Positions 48,458 through 57,833 of a DNA stretch of 64,000 nt are shown here, piece by piece. The notes below the pieces were generated by a model. It saw only the letters and a program-made list of their open reading frames with translations, did no database searches and had not been told where the DNA came from. A program made the translations under genes and the position numbers. The stretch is taken from the NCBI RefSeq assembly GCF_010093235.1, contig NZ_PDWP01000005.1:1-64000 (forward strand), written 5' to 3'. The DNA is from Pseudoxanthomonas suwonensis. Its GTDB lineage: Bacteria; Pseudomonadota; Gammaproteobacteria; Xanthomonadales; Xanthomonadaceae. Position 1 is the stretch's first letter. Each line of letters starts with the position of its first letter.

Positions 48458-49324
48458 TTACCGACCCGCGCCTGCTTCACGCGCGGGTAACAACAATCCC
48501 TCGGTGGTGCCCACTCCCGACAGGCTGGCCAGCAGCCGCGACAGGGTGATCACGTCCTGGCGGTTGTGCGCCAGCACCCGGCGCAGCAGGCCGCTGCCGC
48601 CGCCACGGATATAGCTGAGCCAGGCCGCCGGCGCTTCCGATCCGGGCAGGTCGTCCTCGCGCACGATCTTCAGCACCTGGCGCTCGATCGTGGCCAAGCG
48701 GCAGTTCTCGTACACGCCGCGGTAGCTGCGGCGGGTCGGGTAGAGCAGGTCGACATGGCGCAGACCGGCCAGCGGACTGCCGCGACGGGCCAGGCGGTAG
48801 CGGGTGGCGAGCAGCGGGGCGTCGTAGCACTTGCCGTTGTAGCTGCACAGGATGCTGCGGGGCTGCAACCAGCTGGCGAAGACGTCGAGCATCGCCGCCT
48901 CGGCGCGCATGCTGGCCAGGGTCAGCTGGCGGATGCGCAACTGGCCGCCGCACCAGTCGGCCGCGCCGATCATGAAGGCGCGGGTGCCGGTGCCGCCGGC
49001 CAGGCCGGTGGTCTCGGTGTCGAAGAACAGCACCTCGCCGGTGGGAATGGGTTCGCCGCGGTCGAACGTGCCATCGAGAAGTTCCGGCACCTCCGGCGCC
49101 GGCAGGAACCCTTCCACCAGGAACAGTCCCCTGGCGATCTCGGTGCCGGGCAGGCTGCGGTCGCCGCCGACCGGCGCCGCCAGGGGACGCGCACGCACCC
49201 GCAGCAGCCGGCGCAGCTGGTCCAGGTCGGTGGCCGCTGGCGCGGCAGGCGATGCCGCGCGCTGTGGCGTGCTGGCGCCGGCCTGGCGCTTGAGCTGCTG
49301 CAGCTTGGCCAGGGTCAGGCTCAT
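48458..49324 (-). CDS. mrfB: DnaQ-fold exonuclease, MrfB/YprB type
   Basis: 288 residues. After a basic N-terminus, the RNase H-like exonuclease motifs are in order: ExoI FFDTETTGL, ExoII CSYNGKCYDAPLL, and ExoIII HNRQDVITLSRLL. The ATG overlaps the helicase stop codon by 4 bp (ATGA). In Bacillus subtilis the YprA/YprB pair (MrfA/MrfB) removes mitomycin C adducts in a UvrABC-independent way; this pair has the same order and coupling. The assignment is by domain and context, not by experiment. Confidence 0.85.
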   Translation of the reverse strand: MSLTLAKLQQLKRQAGASTPQRAASPAAPAATDLDQLRRLLRVRARPLAAPVGGDRSLPGTEIARGLFLVEGFLPAPEVPELLDGTFDRGEPIPTGEVLFFDTETTGLAGGTGTRAFMIGAADWCGGQLRIRQLTLASMRAEAAMLDVFASWLQPRSILCSYNGKCYDAPLLATRYRLARRGSPLAGLRHVDLLYPTRRSYRGVYENCRLATIERQVLKIVREDDLPGSEAPAAWLSYIRGGGSGLLRRVLAHNRQDVITLSRLLASLSGVGTTEGLLLPAREAGAGR

Positions 49325-51732
49325 GCCGCCTCCAGCGCGCCAAGCACGCGCAGCGCCAGCGCCTTGGGCGTGGTCTCCTCGTCCTCCTGCGCGGCCAGCA
49401 CCGGGCCGACGCAGGCCGGGCAGCCGGCACGGCAGTCGCAGCGTTCGACCAGTTCGCGGGCGCTTACCACCAGCTCGCGCTGGCGCTTCCACAGCGGCTC
49501 GCTCTGGCCCATGCCTCCGGGGTAGTTGTCGTAGAGGTAGACGGTAGGCACGAAGCTGTCGTGGCGGTCGGGATCGACCATGCTGCCGTCCAGTGCACGC
49601 AGCTGGCCGCGTCCGCGACCGTCGCCGCTGGCGAACCAGGCGCCATCGCCGCTGCCCACGGCCTTCTGCAGGTCGGCCGACTCGGCCATCACCGCCACCT
49701 TGGCCACCACGTGCAGGGCGTAGCCGGCGCCGAGGAAGCCATCCAGCGCGTCCTGGCGGCCGGCGAAGCGCGCCTCCAGCTCGGCCTGCGGTAGTTGCCA
49801 CCACAGGGCAGAGGTATGCAGCTCCTGGTCCGGCAGGTTCACCGGGCCGTAGCCGATGTTCTCGTGGGTGTAGTAGCGGATCTTCTTGTAGCCGGACACG
49901 CGCCTCACCACGTGCACCTCGCCGTGGTGGCAGGTGCCGGTACCGGCGATCACGCCGTCGAAGCGCTCCAGCACCTTGAGCCTGGTGTAGTCGATCGCGT
50001 CGGTGTAGTAGTCGACGTGGGTGCGGGTGACGTAGGCCTTGCGCCCTTCCCAGTCCAGCCGCTCGACCTGGTAGGGCACGGACTGGACCATGTGGATCGC
50101 GCCTTCGTAGAGCATCAGCGGCGCGGAGCTGAAGTCGACCTCGGCGATGATCACCTGGCGGCCATCGGTGCGGTCGACCACCACGAAGTTGCCGTCGGCC
50201 ACCGAGCGCAGGCTCACCGCGTTGGCCGGGTAGCTGTCGGCGATCCACTCCCAGCGCCCGCCATCCGGATGCACCACGCCGTCCTCGGCCAGCAGCTGCA
50301 GGTAGACCTCCGGTTCGACGTTGCCGAAGCGCTCGCCCTGCAGGAACGGCAGCTCGAACGCGGCGCAGCGGATGTGGTCGAGCAGGATCACCGGCTGGTC
50401 CGGGGCGATGCGTGCGTGCTCCGGCGGCGAGGCGGAGAAGAACTCCGGGTGGCGCACCATGTACTGGTCCAGCGGATCGGAGCTGGCCACCATCACCCCA
50501 AGCGAGGCCTGCTGGCGGCGGCCGGCGCGGCCGAAGCGCTGCCAGGTCGCCGCCACCGAGCCCGGGTAGCCGTTGAGCACCACCAGGTCCAGGCTGCCGA
50601 TATCCACGCCCAGTTCCAGCGCCGAGGTGGAGACGATGCAGTCGATGCGCCCGGCGCGCATGGCCTGCTCGGCCTCGCGCCGTTCGGTGGGCAGGTAGCC
50701 GCCGCGGTAGGCGCGCACCCGCGCCGGCTTGCGCGGATCGCTGTCGAACACGTCCTTCAGGTACTTGGTGAGCACCTCGACCATGGTCCGCGACTGCGCG
50801 AACACCAGGGTCTTGAGCCCGGCCTTGAGCGCGGCGCGTGCGATGCGGTTGGACTGCGAGCGCGCCGAGGCGCGCAGGCCCAGGTCCGGATTCACCACCG
50901 GCGGGTTCCACAGCAGCACGTGGCGGTCGCCGCTGGGCGCGCCTGACTCGGTGATCGCGCGCACCTCGTCCTCCAGCAGGGCCTCCGCATGCTCCTTCGG
51001 ATTGCCGATGGTGGCCGAGCACAGGATGAACTGCGGCTTCGACCCGTAGAACGCGCACACGCGCTTCAGCCGGCGCAGGACGTTGGCCAGGTGCGAGCCG
51101 AACACGCCGCGGTAGGTGTGGATCTCGTCGATCACCACGTACTCCAGCCCCTCGAAGAACTGCGCCCATTTGGTGTGGTGCGGCAGGATCCCCTGGTGGA
51201 GCATGTCCGGGTTGGAAACGACGATGTCGCCATTGAGGCGGATGGCCTGGCGCTGGTCGCCGGGCGTGTCGCCGTCGAAAGTGGCCGGCTTCAGGCCGAG
51301 GTCGCCGGCGCGGTTGAGCTCCAGCAGCTCGGCCACCTGGTCCTGCGACAGGGCCTTGGTCGGGAACAGGTACAGCGCCTTGGCCTTGCGCGTCATGACC
51401 GCGCTGACCACCGGCAGGGTGTAGCACAGCGACTTGCCCGAGGCGGTGGGCGTGGCCAGCACCACGTTGCCGCCGGCGGTCACCGCATCCCAGGCCTCGG
51501 CCTGGTGCGCGTAGAGCTGCTCGACCCCACGCGCGCGCAGGGCCGCGGCCAGGCGCGGCGGCAGGCCGTCCGGCAGCGGCGCATAGCGGCCTTCGCGGCC
51601 GGGCTGGACGAAATGGCCGGTGACGCGGCCCTGGTACTTGCCCGCCAGGCGCAGGGCGAAGCTGGCGCCGTCCGGCGCGGGAATGGGCAGCGCGGGACGG
51701 TCGAACGCGGTCAGGGGGGCGAGTGCAGGCAT
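49321..51732 (-). CDS. mrfA: DEAD/DEAH-box helicase with Cys cluster, MrfA/YprA type
   Basis: 803 residues. Motif I is TPTASGKS (94-101), motif II DEIH in VVIDEIHTYRG, and motif VI QRFGRAGRRQQ. Beyond the two RecA-like domains lies a long DUF1998 region ending with a Cys cluster, CDCRAGCPACVGP (from residue 765), probably zinc-binding. MrfA is a 3'-5' helicase that works with MrfB on damaged DNA. The gene is upstream of mrfB with 4-bp overlap. It starts at the ATG at 51732, divergent from a small exported protein gene. Confidence 0.92.
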   Translation of the reverse strand: MPALAPLTAFDRPALPIPAPDGASFALRLAGKYQGRVTGHFVQPGREGRYAPLPDGLPPRLAAALRARGVEQLYAHQAEAWDAVTAGGNVVLATPTASGKSLCYTLPVVSAVMTRKAKALYLFPTKALSQDQVAELLELNRAGDLGLKPATFDGDTPGDQRQAIRLNGDIVVSNPDMLHQGILPHHTKWAQFFEGLEYVVIDEIHTYRGVFGSHLANVLRRLKRVCAFYGSKPQFILCSATIGNPKEHAEALLEDEVRAITESGAPSGDRHVLLWNPPVVNPDLGLRASARSQSNRIARAALKAGLKTLVFAQSRTMVEVLTKYLKDVFDSDPRKPARVRAYRGGYLPTERREAEQAMRAGRIDCIVSTSALELGVDIGSLDLVVLNGYPGSVAATWQRFGRAGRRQQASLGVMVASSDPLDQYMVRHPEFFSASPPEHARIAPDQPVILLDHIRCAAFELPFLQGERFGNVEPEVYLQLLAEDGVVHPDGGRWEWIADSYPANAVSLRSVADGNFVVVDRTDGRQVIIAEVDFSSAPLMLYEGAIHMVQSVPYQVERLDWEGRKAYVTRTHVDYYTDAIDYTRLKVLERFDGVIAGTGTCHHGEVHVVRRVSGYKKIRYYTHENIGYGPVNLPDQELHTSALWWQLPQAELEARFAGRQDALDGFLGAGYALHVVAKVAVMAESADLQKAVGSGDGAWFASGDGRGRGQLRALDGSMVDPDRHDSFVPTVYLYDNYPGGMGQSEPLWKRQRELVVSARELVERCDCRAGCPACVGPVLAAQEDEETTPKALALRVLGALEAA

Positions 51733-51879
51733 GGGTGCTCCATCGTGGAGCGCCGGGTTGTACGCGGTTGGTGTCTCAATGTGTGCGACGCGATGCCCGG
51801 TTGCCTGTCTGCTTCAGGCTGGCGATCGCGGGCGTGGCAGGGCACCATCGGGTTCCGGGCCCTTGGGGAAGGGCAGGGA

Positions 51880-52314
51880 ATGGGGACGCGGATGCGGAAG
51901 TCGATGCGCGCGCTGTGCGTGCTGGCGCTGGGCATGGCCTGCGCACATGCGCAGGCGGAGACCTGGCGCTGCTTCAACGACGTGGAAGTGGCCTGCACCT
52001 GGGATGGCTGCAGCATCGCCGCCGACGGCGGGCTCACGCCGATGGACCTGGCCTTCTCCAGCGAGGGCGGCGTGTCGCTGTGCGCCTATACCGGCTGCTG
52101 GGACGGCAGCGGTGACGTGGTGGCGCGGCTGCCGTTCCTGGTGATCGCCGCCCGCCAGCTGCCATGGTCGGATCCGCATGGCGGCCCGGATCGCGAGCGC
52201 GACGTGCTCATCGCCTTCGATCCATCCGACCGGGTCGCGCTGGTCAAGGCCGGCGCCTGGGCGCTTCCGTTGCACTGCAGGCCGGGCGACGACGGCGGGG
52301 AAGGCACCGACTGA
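51880..52314 (+). CDS. Small Cys-rich exported protein of unknown function
   Basis: 144 residues. A basic start (MGTRMRKSMRA) and hydrophobic stretch end in HAQAE, a signal peptide. The mature part has six Cys residues (WRCFNDVEVACTWDGC near the start, CAYTGC in the middle, LHC near the end), which could form three disulfides. I do not recognise a family. The ATG at 51880 follows AGGGCAGGGA; an ATG at 51892 also works. It lies between mrfA, which is divergent, and the convergent GH10 gene (13 bp between stops), so it stands alone. Confidence 0.62.
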   Translation: MGTRMRKSMRALCVLALGMACAHAQAETWRCFNDVEVACTWDGCSIAADGGLTPMDLAFSSEGGVSLCAYTGCWDGSGDVVARLPFLVIAARQLPWSDPHGGPDRERDVLIAFDPSDRVALVKAGAWALPLHCRPGDDGGEGTD

Positions 52315-52327
52315 GGGCGCCGGCGGC

Positions 52328-53470
52328 TCACCTGTCGCGGGGCACCTGCAGCACTGCGTCGAACGCCGGCTTGGGCTGGCGCTGGCGGTCGAACAGCAGC
52401 GGGTAGTTGGTGCGGCCGGGAACCGGGTAACCGTTCTTCCAGGACATGTCGTCGGCCACGCCCCATACCGCCACCCGCGCCAGCCTGTCGCGCTTGCGGT
52501 GGAACAGCGCGAACAGCTCGGCGTAGCGGTCGGCCAGCTGGCGCTGTACTTCGTCGGGCAAACCGTCGCGGTACGGATCCAGGAAGCGCTTGAACTCGGG
52601 CAGCTGGAACTGCGGATGCAGCATGCCCTGGCCGATGACCTGGCCTTCCTTCGTCAGCGGCAGCACGTCCACGTCCAGCTCGGTGACCATCACCTTGACC
52701 CCGGCGGCGTGATAGGCATCGATCGCCGCCTCGATGTCGGCCAGCGCCGGATAGTTGAGGCCCCAGTGGCCCTGGATGCCGACCCCGTCGATGCGGATGC
52801 CATGTCCCTTGAGCATCCCGACCATGCGCACGATGCCGGCGACCTTTTCCGGCCGCCAGGCGTTGAAATCGTTGTAGTACAGCTCGGCATCGGGCGCGGC
52901 CTCGGCGGCGAAGCGGAAGGCGTCGCGCATCAGCGCATCGCCGTCGCCGCCGTAGGCGCGGACCCAGGTGGTGTCGCGGTACCGGCCGTCCTCGCCGATC
53001 TGCTCGTTGACCACGTCCCAGGCCTGCACCTTGCCGGCATAGCGCCCGGCCACGGTGTGGATGTACTGGCGCAGGCGCTCGCGCATCGCTTCCGTGCCGG
53101 CCGGCGCGCCGTCGGCATCCTGGAAGAACCAGGCCGGAGTCTGGTTGTGCCAGACCAGGGTGTGGCCGACCAGGAACATGCCGTGCCTGCGGCCGAACTC
53201 GACGAATGCGTCGGCACGCCCGAAATCCCACTTGCCCGGCTCCGGGTGGAGCACCTCGACCTTCATCGAGTTCTCCAGGGTGATGGCATTGAAATGCTGG
53301 ACGGCCAGCGCCTGCTGCGCGGCGTCCTCGCCGCTGACGATGGCGTCGTTGACCGCGGTGCCCAGCAGGAAGTCCTCGCGGTAGGCCTCCCTGAGCGTCT
53401 GCGGAGCCGCGAACGCGCTGCCACAGGCCAGGGCGAGGGTGGCAAGCAGGACGGTGCGGGAACGGATCAT
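52328..53470 (-). CDS. Endo-1,4-beta-xylanase, GH10
   Basis: 380 residues, a single catalytic domain. A signal peptide ends AFAAPQ. The acid/base Glu156 is in WDVVNEQI and the nucleophile Glu264 in VMVTELDVDVL. VGHTLVWHNQTPAWF marks the substrate cleft. GH10 enzymes cut the xylan backbone and tolerate side chains, giving the decorated oligomers that GH115 and GH67 act on. It is the last of five genes running from the MFS at 62065. A small hairpin (GGCCACG/CGTGGCC, 53527-53545) sits in the 76-bp gap before it. Confidence 0.96.
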   Translation of the reverse strand: MIRSRTVLLATLALACGSAFAAPQTLREAYREDFLLGTAVNDAIVSGEDAAQQALAVQHFNAITLENSMKVEVLHPEPGKWDFGRADAFVEFGRRHGMFLVGHTLVWHNQTPAWFFQDADGAPAGTEAMRERLRQYIHTVAGRYAGKVQAWDVVNEQIGEDGRYRDTTWVRAYGGDGDALMRDAFRFAAEAAPDAELYYNDFNAWRPEKVAGIVRMVGMLKGHGIRIDGVGIQGHWGLNYPALADIEAAIDAYHAAGVKVMVTELDVDVLPLTKEGQVIGQGMLHPQFQLPEFKRFLDPYRDGLPDEVQRQLADRYAELFALFHRKRDRLARVAVWGVADDMSWKNGYPVPGRTNYPLLFDRQRQPKPAFDAVLQVPRDR

Positions 53471-53546
53471 GGGTTACCTCCGGCTTCGATCTGCGGGTTC
53501 GCGCACCAGGGCACGCGTCGGGTGGGGGCCACGGCGTGCGTGGCCA

Positions 53547-56315
53547 TCAATGTGCATCGGCGCCCTGCTCCACGCGCAGCTCCAGCGTGGCGCCTTCCAG
53601 GCCGTCGGCCTCCACGCGCACGCGCGCCGGTCCCTCGTGCCCGGGCAGGCCGCGGACGATGGCCAGGGCCATCCCGCTGAAGGCATTGCGCTCCGCGGAG
53701 GGGAAGGGCACAAGGTCGCGCGGGTCGCCGTTGTCGGTGGCCACCAGTTCCGCGGTGCCTTCCACCTGGAAGCGTACGCGGGTATCGGCATCGGGGACCG
53801 GGCGCCCCGACGCATCGACCACGCGCAGGGTGACGAAGGACAGGTCGCGGCCATCGTTGCCGATCCGCGCGCGGTCGGCCTCCAGCGCCAGTCGCGCGGG
53901 TGCGCCGGTGGTCTCCACCGTGGCCGACGCCCAGGGCTTGCCATCGCGCCAGGCCTGCACGCGCAGCGTTCCCGGCTGGTAGACCACCTCGTCCCAGCGC
54001 AGGCGGTACTCGTAGGCCCCCTTCTTCTTCCTGCCCTGGGAGACGCCGTTGACGAACAGCTCGGCCTCGTCGCCGGAAGTGAACACGTGGACCGGCGTGA
54101 CCTGGCCCTCGCGTCCCGGCCAGTTCCAGTGCGGCAGCACGTGGACCATCGGCAGCTCCGGGCGCCAGCGCGACTGGTACAGCCAGTAGCGGTCCTTGGG
54201 GAATCCGGCCAGGTCGATGATGCCGCTGTAGGAACTGCGCGATTCGTAGTACGGGGTCGGCTCGCCCAGGTAGTCGAAGCCGTTCCACACGAACTCGCCG
54301 GCCACGTAGGGATGCCGGTCGAGGGTGGCGAACACCTTGTCGGCACTGGAGCCGAAATCGACCGCGTGCAACTCATAGGCGCTGACCAGGCGTCGCTGCG
54401 AGTCGCCGCCGCCGTTCCGGACGCGGACCGGCGCGCTCAGCGCCGCGGTCACCGGGAACAGGTAGGTCCCGCGCGTGCTCAGCGCCGAGGCGGTCTCGCT
54501 GCCGAAGACCACCTTGTCCGGGAAGGCGGCACGGAACGCGGGATACGAGGGCGGCGTGCGGATGCGCTCGGTGCCCTCGAACTCCGGCTCCTGGCGGATG
54601 CCTTCGCCCTGGTAGTTGAGGTTGACCACGTCGAAGGCGGCGGGGAACGGCATGTCGGCCTTGGCCCAGTTCATCGAGGCGGTCGCCGGGCGGGTCGGAT
54701 CCTCCTCGCGTACGATCCGGACCAGGCGCCGCCCGATCGCGGCACCGTCCTCGCCGTCGTACTGCTCGCCGACCTCGTTGCCCACGCTCCACAGGATCAC
54801 GGACGGGTGGTTGCGGTCTCGGCGCAGCATCGCGCGCAGGTCGGCCTCGTGCCATTCCGGGAACACGAGGTGGAAGTCCAGCGGGGTCTTCTTCTTCTCC
54901 CAGGAATCGAAGATCTCGTCGACCACCAGGAAGCCCATCGCGTCGGCCAGCTCCAGCAGCTGCGGGTCGGGCGGGTTGTGCGCCAGGCGGATGGCATTGG
55001 CGCCCATGGCGCGCAGGATCTCCAGCTGCCGTCGCGCGGCGCGGACATTGAACGCGGCGCCGAGGGCGCCGAGGTCGTGGTGCTGGTTCACGCCCTTGAG
55101 CACGATGTGCTCGCCGTTGACCACCACGCCGCGGTCCGGATCCCATTCGACCTGGCGGATGCCGAAGCGGGTCTCGTAACGATCGACGACCTTCCCCTCC
55201 TGGCGCACCGTGGTCACCGCGACATAACGGTGCGGTTGCTGGCTCGGCGGGGGTCCCCACAGGCGCGGATGGGCGATGCGGGTGCCGGAGGTCGCGGCGC
55301 TGCTGCCGCCCGGCACGATCTGGAAGCCGATCGGCGCGATCCGCGCCACCGGTTCAGCGCCGTGCGTGCCATCCGCATCCAGCGCGTAGAACTCGCTCTC
55401 CACGGCGACCCGCACGAGGTCGTTGGTGGTGTTGTCCACCTCGACCCGCAGGTGCACCTCGGCCGATTCCGCCGAAACGCGCGGCGTGGTGACCGTCGTG
55501 CCCCACTGCGCCACGTGCACCGGCGCGGTGCTGAGCAGCCAGACGTCGCGGTACAGGCCGCCACCCGGATACCAGCGCGCCGATTCGGGCGGGTTGTCCA
55601 GGCGGATCGCCAGCGTGTTGTCGCCGCCGAACGCCACATGGGGCGTGAGGTCCACGCGCCAGCTGTTGTAGCCATAGGGCCAACCGCCGACCAGCTGGCC
55701 ATTGAGCCAGACCGTGGCGTAGGACATGGCGCCGTCCAGGTCCAGGAAGATGCGGCGGCCGCGCTGGTCGGCGGGGATGTCGAGCTGCCGGCGGTACCAG
55801 CCCACGCCCCAGCTGGGCAGGCGGCCCATGCCGCCATAGGGGCCTTCGGCGAGGAATGGTCCGGCGATGGCCCAGTCGTGCGGCAGGGTGACCTGCTGCC
55901 AGGCCGAGTCGTCGTAGTCCGCGCGCAGGAACGGGATGTTCCCGACGTCCGGCCGGGCGGCCGGCCGCGCGTGGCGCTGCGCGGGGTCGCGGATGAAGCG
56001 GTTGGCCGTGGGCAGGATCCAAGGCTTGAGCACCGGACGGTCGGCGCGCACGCGCACCGCTTCGTCGGGGCGGCTGTCGGCGTCCTTGCCGTCGGCGCTG
56101 GCCTGCACCTGCGGGCGCACGTCGTAGTCCAGGCGCCCGTCCACCCCCGGCGGATCGCCCCGGTGGAAACGCCAGCCCTGGTCCAGGCGGATGCGCTCGC
56201 GCGGGGTCTCCGCGGCCACCAGTGGCAGGCCGGCGGCCAGGGAGGCCAGGCCCAGCAGGAGCGCGGCGATGCGGCGGGCGCGATGCCGCGCGGGCGGCAG
56301 GGACTCGGTCGTCAT
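53547..56315 (-). CDS. GH2 family glycoside hydrolase, probable beta-galactosidase
   Basis: 922 residues. The N-terminal export segment is long and basic, ending PLVAAET. The jelly-roll N-domain (DQGWRFHRGD, WQQVTLPHDWAIAG, YNSWRVDLTP), Ig-like domain and TIM barrel are in order. The acid/base Glu lies in WSVGNEVGEQ and the nucleophile Glu in VVFGSETASAL. The C-terminus adds further beta-sandwich domains with DUF4982-like text. In this operon it may remove galactose or another side sugar from xylan oligomers; GH2 also includes beta-glucuronidases and mannosidases, so the sugar is uncertain. The ATG at 56315 lies 48 bp after the uxaC stop codon. Confidence 0.87.
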   Translation of the reverse strand: MTTESLPPARHRARRIAALLLGLASLAAGLPLVAAETPRERIRLDQGWRFHRGDPPGVDGRLDYDVRPQVQASADGKDADSRPDEAVRVRADRPVLKPWILPTANRFIRDPAQRHARPAARPDVGNIPFLRADYDDSAWQQVTLPHDWAIAGPFLAEGPYGGMGRLPSWGVGWYRRQLDIPADQRGRRIFLDLDGAMSYATVWLNGQLVGGWPYGYNSWRVDLTPHVAFGGDNTLAIRLDNPPESARWYPGGGLYRDVWLLSTAPVHVAQWGTTVTTPRVSAESAEVHLRVEVDNTTNDLVRVAVESEFYALDADGTHGAEPVARIAPIGFQIVPGGSSAATSGTRIAHPRLWGPPPSQQPHRYVAVTTVRQEGKVVDRYETRFGIRQVEWDPDRGVVVNGEHIVLKGVNQHHDLGALGAAFNVRAARRQLEILRAMGANAIRLAHNPPDPQLLELADAMGFLVVDEIFDSWEKKKTPLDFHLVFPEWHEADLRAMLRRDRNHPSVILWSVGNEVGEQYDGEDGAAIGRRLVRIVREEDPTRPATASMNWAKADMPFPAAFDVVNLNYQGEGIRQEPEFEGTERIRTPPSYPAFRAAFPDKVVFGSETASALSTRGTYLFPVTAALSAPVRVRNGGGDSQRRLVSAYELHAVDFGSSADKVFATLDRHPYVAGEFVWNGFDYLGEPTPYYESRSSYSGIIDLAGFPKDRYWLYQSRWRPELPMVHVLPHWNWPGREGQVTPVHVFTSGDEAELFVNGVSQGRKKKGAYEYRLRWDEVVYQPGTLRVQAWRDGKPWASATVETTGAPARLALEADRARIGNDGRDLSFVTLRVVDASGRPVPDADTRVRFQVEGTAELVATDNGDPRDLVPFPSAERNAFSGMALAIVRGLPGHEGPARVRVEADGLEGATLELRVEQGADAH

Positions 56316-56363
56316 GCAGGCGATTCCACGGCGGCGGGCGCGGGGGATCCGCGTCCGCGGGGG

Positions 56364-57788
56364 TTACAGCTTGTAGGCGCGCTTGGGCAGGTTGTAGGCC
56401 AGGTCCACGGCGACTTCGGCGGCCTCGTCCTCTTCCAGACGGTGCTCGGCGACCAGCTTCGCCAGCACCGCGCAGTCGATGCGGCGGGCGACGTCGTGGC
56501 GCGCGGGGATGGAAAGGAAGGCGCGGGTGTCGTCGTTGAAGCCGACGGTGTTGTAGAAGCCGGCCGTGCTGAGGGTCTGCTCGCGGAAGCGCCACATGCC
56601 CTCGGGCGAATCGTGGAACCACCACGCCGGGCCCAGGTAGAGGCACGGATAGTGGCCAGCCATCGGCCCCAGCTCGCGCGAATAGGTGCTTTCGTCCAGG
56701 GTGAACAGGATGAAGGTGAAGCCCGGTTCGTTGCCGAAGCGGTCCAGCAGCGGCTTGAGGGCATGCACGTAGTCGGTGGCCAGCGGCAGGTCGGCGCCGA
56801 CGTTGCGGCCATGACGGGCGAACAGCAGCGGGTTGTGGTTGCGATGGCAGCCCGGGTGCAGCTGCATCACCAGGCCATCGTCCAGGCTCATGGCCGCCAT
56901 CTCGGTCAGCACCTGGCCACGGAACAACGCCGCTTCCTCGCGGCTGAAGCCGCCCTTGAGGATCTTCGCGAACAGGCGCGCGGCCTCGGCCTGCGACAGG
57001 TCCGCAGTCAGCGCGCTCTCGTGGCCGTGGTCGGTCGAGGTCGCGCCCAGCGACTTGAAGAAGGCGCGGCGGTTGCGGTGCGCGCGCAGGTAGCCGTCCC
57101 AGCTGTACACGTCCTCGCCGGTGATCCCGCCGAACCGCTCAAGTGCCGCCGCGAAGGCCTCGTGCTCCGGATCGACCACCTCGTCGGGGCGGTAGGCGGT
57201 CACCACCTTGCCCTTCCAGCCGCTGTCGCGGATGGACTGGTGGTGGACCAGCGGATCCAGCGGGCCTTCGGTGGTGGCGATCACCTCGATGTCGAAGCGC
57301 TCGAACAGGGCGCGCGGGCGGTAGGCCTCGGTCTGCAGCGCGGCGGTGATGGTGTCGTAGTACTGGTCTGCGGTGTCGGCGTCCAGGCGCACGCGCAGCC
57401 CGAACACGTCATGGAACACGTGGTTGAGCCACATCGACGAGGGCGTACCGCGGAACAGGTGGAAGTTCCGGGCGAACACCCGCCAGGCCTCGCGCGGGTC
57501 GACGGCGGCGCGGCTGCCGTCGGCATGCGGGATGCCCAGCGCGTCCAGACCGATGCCCTGGCTGTAGAGCATGCGGAACACGTAGTGGTCCGGCACCAGC
57601 AGCAGCTCGGTGGCGTTGGCGAAGTTGGCGTTGCTGGCGAACCAGGACGGGTCGGTGTGCCCGTGCGGGCTGACGATCGGCAGCCCCTCCACCTGCGCAT
57701 AGAGGCGTCGCGCGATCGCGCGCTGGGTCGGATCGGACGGGAACAGGCGGTCCTGGTGCAGGTGGAGCGGGCGGCCGGTGGTGCTCAT
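56364..57788 (-). CDS. uxaC: Glucuronate isomerase UxaC
   Basis: 474 residues of the amidohydrolase-like uronate isomerase family. It opens LHLHQDRLFPSDPTQRAIARRLY and has the metal site SPHGHTDPSW, both typical. It turns D-glucuronate into D-fructuronate, the first cytoplasmic step after side-chain removal. The ATG at 57788 is preferred because GGAAGA stands just before it; an ATG four codons upstream (57800) lacks a ribosome site. Its partners UxuB and ManD are encoded 20 kb away in the opposite orientation. Confidence 0.94.
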   Translation of the reverse strand: MSTTGRPLHLHQDRLFPSDPTQRAIARRLYAQVEGLPIVSPHGHTDPSWFASNANFANATELLLVPDHYVFRMLYSQGIGLDALGIPHADGSRAAVDPREAWRVFARNFHLFRGTPSSMWLNHVFHDVFGLRVRLDADTADQYYDTITAALQTEAYRPRALFERFDIEVIATTEGPLDPLVHHQSIRDSGWKGKVVTAYRPDEVVDPEHEAFAAALERFGGITGEDVYSWDGYLRAHRNRRAFFKSLGATSTDHGHESALTADLSQAEAARLFAKILKGGFSREEAALFRGQVLTEMAAMSLDDGLVMQLHPGCHRNHNPLLFARHGRNVGADLPLATDYVHALKPLLDRFGNEPGFTFILFTLDESTYSRELGPMAGHYPCLYLGPAWWFHDSPEGMWRFREQTLSTAGFYNTVGFNDDTRAFLSIPARHDVARRIDCAVLAKLVAEHRLEEDEAAEVAVDLAYNLPKRAYKL

Positions 57789-57833
57789 CGGGTCTTCCAT
57801 GTAATTGCGTGCGGTCGGGGATAGCGCGTGCCT

